Assembly (NCBI GenBank): GCA_964454335.1
Contig: CAYVVT010000023.1
Location: 1 to 38,148, forward strand
Length of the DNA: 38,148 nt
Direction: 5' to 3'
Origin: CAYVVT01 sp964454335
GTDB lineage: Bacteria; Fidelibacterota; UBA8477; JABMPR01
In this document: positions 31,635-38,148 of the stretch, piece after piece
How the letters are laid out: every line of letters starts with the position of its first letter
Position numbering within the stretch: position 1 is the stretch's first letter
Translations under genes and position numbers: made by a program
The notes under the pieces: generated by a model
Databases searched by the model: none
The model's input: the letters and a program-made list of their open reading frames with translations, nothing else
Told to the model about the DNA's origin: nothing

Positions 31635-34600
31635 TTGCTAAGCTTGCTCGTCGCGCCATTGCATTCAGTCAATGTTGAGCAGTCTGAACCCTATCGCTTC
31701 AGGAACATCAGCCTGGAAGAGGGCCTGTCCAACAGCTCGGTTTATGCCATCCTGCAGGACAGCAGGGGATTCATGTGGTTCGGTACACGACGTGGACTGA
31801 ATCGATGGGATGGACGTGAGATGCTCGTGTACAATCACAAGCCGATGGATCCAAATTCTCTACCCAGTCCCAGGATCACCGCTCTGACCGAAACGAGTGA
31901 TGGATCTCTCTGGGTGGGCTGTTATGACAGCGGATTAAGTCGGTTTGATCCGATTTCGGAGACCTTCCATACCTATTCACACGATTCTACAGACATGGCA
32001 TCGATTTCGAGTAATCAGATCACAGTGCTTGCCGTGGATTCACATGGGACTCTGTGGATTGGGACACGATCTGGTCTGAATCGCTATGATGCTTCTGAGG
32101 ATAACTTTGATTCCTTCTACCATGATGCAAACGATGTTGCCAGCCTTGCAGACGACTGGATCACCGCCATTGCTGAGGATGGGGAAGGAGATCTATGGTT
32201 TGGAAGCAATTCCTGCCGGCTCACTTACTATGGTTATGAGAATGGTCAATTCAAGAGAATAATCAATCCGGCCCTGGAACCCACCGATGTGGCGACGAAT
32301 CGGATCACCGGCTTGTGGGCAGATCCAGATTCGGATATGCTCTGGATCGCAACATTTCCAGGAGGGATCATTCGTTTTGATCCGGGGAAGAACACCAGTA
32401 CTTATCTGGGCACCTCTGCAAGCACCCCCAAAATGATCAATATCAATCCCCTTTACGCGATAGATAAGGGCAGGGATGGCTCACTTTGGCTCGCATCTCT
32501 CTCAGGATTGACCTCTCTGGATCCAGTTACAACTGCATACAGGTTTTATGAAACAGACCGTAGTAACCCTCACAGTATCTCAGGTGTAGCGCTGCAGGCC
32601 GTTTACGTCGACAAGCAGGGATTGATCTGGACTGGGTCGAACGCCCAGGGTGTGGATGTTTGTGATCCACAGCGGTTCAGATTTGAGCATTATCGATATG
32701 AACCAGGAGAAAACAGCCTGTTGGCTGGTGATGCCGTCTTTGGCCTGGATGTGGATCTTCAAGGCCGTCTCTGGGCAGCGACATCTCCATCAGGGCACCA
32801 TCGGATAGACCTGAGAACACGTGAGGTCAAACGATACCAGACCGATGACAGTGATCCAGAGGTCTGGAGCATGAACTATGGCAGCAAGATCCTGGTAGAC
32901 AGCCGGCAGCGTGTCTGGATGGGCCAGTTCGAAGCCGGCTTATATCGCCTCGATCCAGGTTCAGAGCATCCCAAGCCCTACAGACATCTACCAGGTAGAC
33001 CTGAAGGGCTGAGTCACAATGATATATACTCGATATTCGAAAGTACTGACAGCACTGTATGGATAGCTACCAATGGGGGAGGACTCAACCGATTTGAAGA
33101 AGGGGATGATAGTTTTTCCCACTATCGGCATGATCCCCGGAATCCAAGTTCCATAGGGAGTGACAGGCTCTATACGATCCTTGAGGACCATCAGGGTTAC
33201 TTATGGATCGGGACCGCAGATGCAGGGGTGGACAGATTGGATCGAGAGCTGGGAACATTTACCCACTACCGCGTCACTGACAAACCGAATTCGATCTCAA
33301 GCAATATCGTCCTCACTCTGCATGAGGATACTCAGCAGCGTCTGTGGATCGGGACACGCGGAGGCGGTTTGTGCAGATTGGATCCTTCCCGGCAGCATTT
33401 TACACAGATCGACCTAGAAGTCGATCCGGGCCAGATCGAGATCATGGCCATCCAGGAAGATGCTCATGGGAATATATGGATCAGTGCAAATCTGGGGATC
33501 CTGAAACTTGACCATGAGTATGAGACTATCAGTCGCTATCAAACTGTGGACGGTGTTCAGGGCCTGGAATTTACCTGGGATGCGTCAACACAGGATCCTG
33601 AGGGCTATATCTACTTTGGGGGACAACGAGGATTCAACCGCTTTCATCCGGATTCCATCAAAGCAAATCCACATCGCCCACCTGTTTTTCTTACTGAGTT
33701 GTGGATCAACCATGAACGGGTGGTCACGGGGAAAGAAATGAATGGAAGAGTTGTTCTACCCAAAGATATCAGCTTCATGGATACCCTCTACCTTGACCGA
33801 TATGATAAGGTCATCAAGTTTGGTTACGCAGCTCTTGATTATTCAAACCCCGGTCAGAATCGTTACAGATATCGCCTGGAGAATTTTGATCCTGACTGGA
33901 TCGATGCCGGGCATTTGAACACGGTTACCTATACGAGTCTAGATCCCGGATGGTATACCCTGTCCGTCATCGGATCGAATAGTGACCGCATCTGGAATGA
34001 GGATGGTGTGCGATTGCACATCTATGTCGAACCCCCATTCTGGCAAGCAGTCTGGTTTCGTGTAACTGTAGTACTCTTTATCCTGGGTACGTTTTTCATG
34101 ATCATGTGGCTGAGAACGCTCCGACTGAGGATACAGAAACAACGCTTGGAGAAATTGGTGCGCCTGCGTACGGATGAGCTTCAAAAAGAAATGGAAGAGC
34201 GTCAAAAAGTTGAGCAGGAGAAAAGTGATATGCAGATCGAGCATCTGCGTCGTGAGTTGCTGACAAAAAGCCTGCATCTGAACGACAAGCAACAGATCAT
34301 GGACTCTCTACAGTCTGAACTCCAGGAACTGAAACCGGAGAAACCCGAGGAAACCGCCGGAAAGATCAGGAAACTGATACGCTTTCTGAGGGATCGGGCC
34401 AGCGTTCATCAGGATTGGGAGGAGTTCGAGCACTGGTTTACCAGTGTGCATGTGGGCTTCTATGACCAGCTGCGAACTGAATACCCTGATCTCAGTCCCA
34501 GTGAACTCAAAGTCTGTGCGTTGCTTAGACTGAATATGATCTCCAAGGATATCGCCCGGATAATGAACGTACAACCTACATCCATAGATATGTATCGACA

Positions 34601-34667
34601 CCGGATACGAAAGAAGCTGGGCCTTACCAGCGACGAAAATCTTACCGCCAGTCTTTCCCAATACTGA
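31635..34667 (+). CDS. Membrane sensor-regulator: Reg_prop propeller, Y_Y_Y domain, coiled coil, LuxR-type HTH
   Basis: A 1010-residue protein. About 13 regulatory-propeller motifs of the form G-x-[LIV]-W-[IVF]-G/A run from about residue 45 to 640 (GFMWFGT, GTLWIGT, GYLWIGT, QRLWIGT). A Y_Y_Y-type beta domain (about 715-800) precedes a membrane helix (about 812-832) and a long coiled coil (about 835-910). The C-terminus has a LuxR/GerE-type HTH (SPSELKVCALLRLNMISKDI, TSIDMYRHRIRKKLGL). No histidine-kinase motif is present, so it looks like a one-protein membrane-bound regulator that senses outside the membrane. The start is uncertain: no ATG or GTG fits; TTG at 31635 truncates the signal peptide, whose hydrophobic run continues upstream in frame. 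Confidence 0.82.
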   Translation: MLSLLVAPLHSVNVEQSEPYRFRNISLEEGLSNSSVYAILQDSRGFMWFGTRRGLNRWDGREMLVYNHKPMDPNSLPSPRITALTETSDGSLWVGCYDSGLSRFDPISETFHTYSHDSTDMASISSNQITVLAVDSHGTLWIGTRSGLNRYDASEDNFDSFYHDANDVASLADDWITAIAEDGEGDLWFGSNSCRLTYYGYENGQFKRIINPALEPTDVATNRITGLWADPDSDMLWIATFPGGIIRFDPGKNTSTYLGTSASTPKMININPLYAIDKGRDGSLWLASLSGLTSLDPVTTAYRFYETDRSNPHSISGVALQAVYVDKQGLIWTGSNAQGVDVCDPQRFRFEHYRYEPGENSLLAGDAVFGLDVDLQGRLWAATSPSGHHRIDLRTREVKRYQTDDSDPEVWSMNYGSKILVDSRQRVWMGQFEAGLYRLDPGSEHPKPYRHLPGRPEGLSHNDIYSIFESTDSTVWIATNGGGLNRFEEGDDSFSHYRHDPRNPSSIGSDRLYTILEDHQGYLWIGTADAGVDRLDRELGTFTHYRVTDKPNSISSNIVLTLHEDTQQRLWIGTRGGGLCRLDPSRQHFTQIDLEVDPGQIEIMAIQEDAHGNIWISANLGILKLDHEYETISRYQTVDGVQGLEFTWDASTQDPEGYIYFGGQRGFNRFHPDSIKANPHRPPVFLTELWINHERVVTGKEMNGRVVLPKDISFMDTLYLDRYDKVIKFGYAALDYSNPGQNRYRYRLENFDPDWIDAGHLNTVTYTSLDPGWYTLSVIGSNSDRIWNEDGVRLHIYVEPPFWQAVWFRVTVVLFILGTFFMIMWLRTLRLRIQKQRLEKLVRLRTDELQKEMEERQKVEQEKSDMQIEHLRRELLTKSLHLNDKQQIMDSLQSELQELKPEKPEETAGKIRKLIRFLRDRASVHQDWEEFEHWFTSVHVGFYDQLRTEYPDLSPSELKVCALLRLNMISKDIARIMNVQPTSIDMYRHRIRKKLGLTSDENLTASLSQY

Positions 34668-34771
34668 TCATGCTGCCGGAACCGGCAGTCAAGATATAGT
34701 AAAGATGACAAAGCCTTGACCTAGTCCCATCTTTCCCCCAGTCGCAAAACAATAATCCAGAGGGGGCTCAC

Positions 34772-36226
34772 ATGAGATCGACGACGACTTCTATCCTTTG
34801 TCTTCTGATAGCAATCGGGGCTTGGGGGGAAACCAGAACCGTCCCGCTGGACTTCACAACCATACAAGCTGCCATTGATTGGGCCAGTGCTGGAGATACC
34901 GTCTTTGTCCAGGCAGGAACATACGTGGAGAACATCAATTTTTCCGGAAAAGACATCGTTGTGATGTCATCTGATGGTCCCGATGCCACCATAATTGATG
35001 GCAATAATGAGTCCACTGTAGTGAAATTCGTGAATCAGGAAACACGGTCCGCAGTGCTAGATGGTTTCACCCTGACCAACGGTGCCGGAATGACCGGGAC
35101 CACGGTACCCCGCTACGGTGGTGGTGTCGTATGCCGACTTTTCTCAAGCCCTACGCTGAGGAATCTGATCATTCGTGACAATAGAGCGCTTGGTGCAGAA
35201 TCGGCTGGTGGCGGCATCGGTATATCCTTTGAGGCTGATCCGGTCCTGGAAAATGTGATCATCCGCGAGAATAGATCCTATTTTGGAGGTGGTGTTTCCA
35301 TCGCAAACAACGCCAAGGCCACCTTCATCAATGTTCAGGTCATCGATAATTATGGATCGCAACTGGCCGGCGGGATCATGATGAGTAACTGCGAACTGAA
35401 CGCAGAACTGTTAACGGTGGTGGAAAATGACGGCCATTTTGGTGCAGGCGGGATCTGGCTACATGCGAACAGCACTCTACGGATCAACCGCGGGACAATC
35501 GTTTCCAATAGCGCAGGCGCAACCTATGGTGGGGCTGGGATCTTCCTCACAGATAATTCTCTACTCCAACTGTCAAATTGCATTCTGTGGGACAACACAC
35601 CAAACAACATTGCCAGCTACACGATGGGCTTTGCTGCCAGTGATATCCTCATCGCATATTCTGATATCGAAGGGGGGATGACCAGTATCAACGTGGATGA
35701 CGATGAGGTCTATGAATATGATCAGGTGATGACTGATGATCCCGAGTTCATTGATCTCGAAAGCGGTGACTATCATCTTGATTCCACCTCGCTGTGCATA
35801 GATGCAGGCGTGGCGTTCTACGTGGACTGGATAACCGGTGACACACTTGTCAGCCTATCAGAGGCGACTTACCATGGGTCAGCACCTGAACTGGGTGCAT
35901 ATGAATACTATCCAACCACCGGGCTCGTTCAGAGTGCCACCTTGCCCGGTAGCATGGAGCTGTTCCAGAATTACCCGAATCCGTTCAATCCGGTGACAGT
36001 CCTGAGTTTTCAGCTGAAAGAAAGGGCGCACACGACCTTTACGATCTTCGATCTGTCAGGTAAGCATATCAATACGCTGGTAAATGATACCCTGGAACCA
36101 GCCACGTACCAGTTCCTGTGGGATGGTCGGAATGCTTCAGGCCGGGAAGTACCAGCAGGAATCTACCTGTATCAGTTGAAATCCGGGGATTGGGTTCTGA
36201 CCCGTATGATGAGCTATATGAAATAG
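34772..36226 (+). CDS. Secreted right-handed beta-helix protein with T9SS tail
   Basis: A 484-residue protein: signal peptide (1-19), then repeated short beta strands and GGG turns (for example YGGGVV, AGGGIGIS, FGGGVSIANN, LAGGIMMSN) typical of parallel beta-helix, pectate-lyase-like proteins. An opening TIQAAIDWASAGDTVFVQAG is common in such helices. The last 90 residues form a sorting domain beginning LFQNYPNPFNPVTV and ending VPAGIYLYQLKSG, used for type IX secretion or surface anchoring. No catalytic residues are recognised, so it may bind polysaccharide rather than cut it. GAGGGGG precedes the ATG. It starts an apparent operon with the next two genes. Confidence 0.85.
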   Translation: MRSTTTSILCLLIAIGAWGETRTVPLDFTTIQAAIDWASAGDTVFVQAGTYVENINFSGKDIVVMSSDGPDATIIDGNNESTVVKFVNQETRSAVLDGFTLTNGAGMTGTTVPRYGGGVVCRLFSSPTLRNLIIRDNRALGAESAGGGIGISFEADPVLENVIIRENRSYFGGGVSIANNAKATFINVQVIDNYGSQLAGGIMMSNCELNAELLTVVENDGHFGAGGIWLHANSTLRINRGTIVSNSAGATYGGAGIFLTDNSLLQLSNCILWDNTPNNIASYTMGFAASDILIAYSDIEGGMTSINVDDDEVYEYDQVMTDDPEFIDLESGDYHLDSTSLCIDAGVAFYVDWITGDTLVSLSEATYHGSAPELGAYEYYPTTGLVQSATLPGSMELFQNYPNPFNPVTVLSFQLKERAHTTFTIFDLSGKHINTLVNDTLEPATYQFLWDGRNASGREVPAGIYLYQLKSGDWVLTRMMSYMK

Positions 36227-36259
36227 GGTCTGACCATGAGAACCATTCTGGAGAAAGCG

Positions 36260-37813
36260 ATGACTATATCCAGCAGATACAGACTTTCCATGATGCTCAT
36301 GATCTGCCTGATGATGTTCCTCGGTCAAGGAGCATATGCCGAGGTCGAGGGATTCTACAAGGATCTGTTCATGGATGGTGGCGTTCATCTGACCTCCCGG
36401 ACCACCCTGCCGGCAGCGGATACCATGGGTCTGAGTTGGGAATATCTTGCCACCGAATCAGTACCCTATCAGAACGGGGTGCTCATCGGTGATGAAGATG
36501 ACAGCAATGGTCGGTTGTTATATCCGGATGGTGCTTCTCGCTTCCGCATACTGTATACCAATGGAGGACAGTCATCAAGTCACGGTCAATCACTTGGTGA
36601 GGAAGGTCGCGAAAGGATACGGGAATTCTACTACGGGGGAGGCAGTTACACGGGTACCTGTGCTGGAGCATTCATCAGTTCAGAAGGATCAGCCGGTGAC
36701 AGCAATTCGTACTATTATCATATCTGGCCCGGCTGGGTGGAGGGTACCGGTCTGGCTGGTGACGGATATTATACAGGTCACTTCATCCCGCCACTTTCGC
36801 CTCTGCTGAGTTACTCTGAGTTCGGGGGGGATAACTACATAGATGATGTATACCACTGGGGCGGGTGCTATGCCATTGAGAACTTCGGTATGCCCGCAGG
36901 TACGGAAATACTGTTACGCTATGACTATCCCGGATGGACAATGCATAATAAAGTCAGTTGCTGGGCCTATCAGACTAATGATACCACCGGCAGACTTGTT
37001 GTCATCGGCTCACATCCGGAAGGTGATGCAGATGGAGAGCCCTTGCAGTTAATGAGCGCAATGATCCAGTATGCGCTGGACGGTGTTCCAGGACCCAGAC
37101 TCAAGGGGGAGTTGATCAGCGATGAACCGCGGATCATGGACCTGAGCTTTGAAGATGAAGATCCGGCATATACGATGATCGGTGACCTGCAGTATCACCA
37201 CTATAGTTACGAGGTACCAGAGGAAGCGGGTTGTTTCACTGTCACCTTGAACGCTGAAGATGACTATGATTTCCACCTCTTCGCGGATCCTGACAGCTTT
37301 GCTTTCGCCGGATCGGCTGAGTCAGCCCTCACCGGTGGAGGGTCTGATCATTATTTCGTCGTAGCCGATCCCGAACCGGGGACCTGGTACATCAGTGTCA
37401 AGTGTGCGAGCACTGTAAACAGCAGCGGCCAACTCTATTATGGTGATCTCAGCATATTAAATGGAGCTGCATACACCATCACGGCGAGCTGGGATACCCA
37501 GGACCTCACTTCTGTTTCCGGAAATGTCACTCCTGAATCCTTCGTATTGTATCAAAATTTTCCGAATCCCTTCAATCCCAATACGACGATCAGGTACAGA
37601 ACCAGTAAGACTGAAGAAATCAAGTTGACCATCTATGACGTCACCGGTCGTCTGGTGTCTACCCTGTATCATGGGATCCACACAGCTGGTTATCATGAAA
37701 TTGACTGGTCAGGTGTTGACATGGATGGGAATGAAGTGCAAGCAGGTATCTATTTCTGCTCGATGGAAGCCAGGGATCACTCGAACACCATTCGGATGCT
37801 GATCCTTCGATAA
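36260..37813 (+). CDS. Secreted GATase1-like protein with PPC-like domain and T9SS tail
   Basis: A 517-residue exported protein in three parts. Residues about 30-285 form a class I glutamine-amidotransferase-like fold similar to the BPL_N/peptidase S51 group, with a nucleophile elbow GTCAGAF (C134) and a later SHPE (H253, E255) that could complete a Cys-His-Glu triad. Residues about 310-410 look like a pre-peptidase C-terminal (PPC) beta domain. The last 85 residues are a T9SS sorting domain (LYQNFPNPFNPNTT). Signal peptide 1-27. ATG at 36260 follows GGAGA; an ATG at 36236 is an alternative. It lies 33 bases after the previous stop. The substrate is unknown. Confidence 0.78.
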   Translation: MTISSRYRLSMMLMICLMMFLGQGAYAEVEGFYKDLFMDGGVHLTSRTTLPAADTMGLSWEYLATESVPYQNGVLIGDEDDSNGRLLYPDGASRFRILYTNGGQSSSHGQSLGEEGRERIREFYYGGGSYTGTCAGAFISSEGSAGDSNSYYYHIWPGWVEGTGLAGDGYYTGHFIPPLSPLLSYSEFGGDNYIDDVYHWGGCYAIENFGMPAGTEILLRYDYPGWTMHNKVSCWAYQTNDTTGRLVVIGSHPEGDADGEPLQLMSAMIQYALDGVPGPRLKGELISDEPRIMDLSFEDEDPAYTMIGDLQYHHYSYEVPEEAGCFTVTLNAEDDYDFHLFADPDSFAFAGSAESALTGGGSDHYFVVADPEPGTWYISVKCASTVNSSGQLYYGDLSILNGAAYTITASWDTQDLTSVSGNVTPESFVLYQNFPNPFNPNTTIRYRTSKTEEIKLTIYDVTGRLVSTLYHGIHTAGYHEIDWSGVDMDGNEVQAGIYFCSMEARDHSNTIRMLILR

Positions 37814-37835
37814 ACTAACTGAAGCGGGGTTTACA

Positions 37836-38148
37836 ATGAAAAGAACGATCGGACGAATAGTGACAGCTGCCCTCATTCTCCTGTGGATGGGGAATGGACT
37901 GTTCGCCGAAGATGTCTGGACGGGTTTTTTCCCGCCGCTCAATATTAATTGCATTGTCACCGAAAGTATGAATGTCTGGGCCGGTACCCATGGTGGGCTG
38001 GTAAAATTCGATAAATTGTCTGGTGAACGAGAGATCTACACCACTGCAAACTCAGGCCTGCCATCAAACGTAATCAAATCCATTGCGGTGGACCAGACCG
38101 GTGGTCTATGGATCGGATCAGGCTGGTTTGCTGAAATGGTAGGGGGCG
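37836..38148 (+). CDS. Exported regulatory-propeller protein (partial at window edge)
   Basis: The first 104 codons of a gene that runs off the right end. It begins MKRTIGRIVTAALILLWMGN (signal peptide, probable cleavage after FAED-preceding Ala), followed by propeller repeats NVWAGTHGGLVKFD and GGLWIGSGW, the same Reg_prop motif as the sensor at 31635-34667. Weak ribosome-binding site GGGG before ATG. It starts 22 bases after the preceding stop, so it belongs to the same operon of secreted proteins and probably also ends in a T9SS tail beyond the window. Confidence 0.7.
   Translation, partial: MKRTIGRIVTAALILLWMGNGLFAEDVWTGFFPPLNINCIVTESMNVWAGTHGGLVKFDKLSGEREIYTTANSGLPSNVIKSIAVDQTGGLWIGSGWFAEMVGG

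Noticed and set aside
34673..34688. CTGCCGG-AA-CCGGCAG hairpin after the sensor gene as a terminator
   Set aside because: Very small loop when fully paired and no T-run follows; it may still act as a weak structure.
36118..36492. 124-codon frame overlapping the ends of two secreted-protein genes
   Set aside because: Shadow of well-supported genes with signal peptides and sorting tails in other frames.

Overview
The window looks like a scaffold from an uncultured bacterium of the FCB superphylum (Marinimicrobia, Calditrichota or Ignavibacteria-like; I cannot fix the phylum). Two secreted proteins end in the type IX secretion (T9SS) tail with the motif YPNPFNP or FPNPFNP, large regulatory-propeller proteins are present, and a run of exactly 100 N (20563-20662) marks a scaffolding gap, as in a metagenome or single-cell assembly.

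Layout. (1) Positions 1-5550, all minus strand: the first codons of a signal-peptide protein, then a phage-derived cassette (DUF932 protein, a 40-residue small protein, a Cas4/AddB-like Fe-S PD-(D/E)XK nuclease, a Cys-rich phage protein, a terminator, an unknown protein and a large terminase). No portal, capsid or integrase is visible. (2) 5951-9421: a c5-like lipoprotein cytochrome, about 700 bases of repeat-rich non-coding DNA, an extended SDR with an extra helical domain, and a small membrane protein. (3) 9422-15037, minus strand: a complete Hyb-type NiFe hydrogenase operon (small subunit, HybA, HybB, large subunit, protease). (4) 15537-16367: a divergent heptaheme cytochrome. (5) 16394-16903: a GIY-YIG nuclease gene bracketed by inverted copies of a short repeat, a candidate minimal mobile element. 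(6) 16954-21233, minus strand: a quinol oxidase operon (Rieske, cytochrome b, then 9-, 4- and 12-heme cytochromes). (7) 21439-26708, plus strand: a Cys-rich MarR regulator heading a Hya-type NiFe hydrogenase operon (hyaA-hyaB-hyaC-protease-thioredoxin-like), meeting a VKOR-like gene on the other strand. (8) secD-secF, a repeat pair and a DMT permease. (9) A 1010-residue propeller sensor with a C-terminal LuxR-type HTH, then an apparent operon of secreted proteins running off the right edge.

How it fits together. Regions 3-7 form an H2-to-cytochrome respiratory island. Two paralogous uptake hydrogenases with different membrane modules (HybAB versus cytochrome b HyaC) would feed electrons to menaquinone. 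A Rieske/cytochrome b complex would pass them to a large periplasmic heme network; 33 c-type heme motifs are visible in five proteins. The second hydrogenase carries both extra cysteines that define the oxygen-tolerant [4Fe-3S] proximal cluster, while the first has glycines at both places, so the pair probably serves oxic/microoxic and anoxic conditions respectively.

The most unusual non-coding signal is a family of short hairpin repeats sharing GTCAT-NNN-GAG with a covarying terminal stem (ATTGC/GCAAT, ATCAC/GTGAT, ATCCT/AGGAT). They lie at the 3' ends of gene blocks, and one variant brackets the GIY-YIG gene and encodes its last residues.
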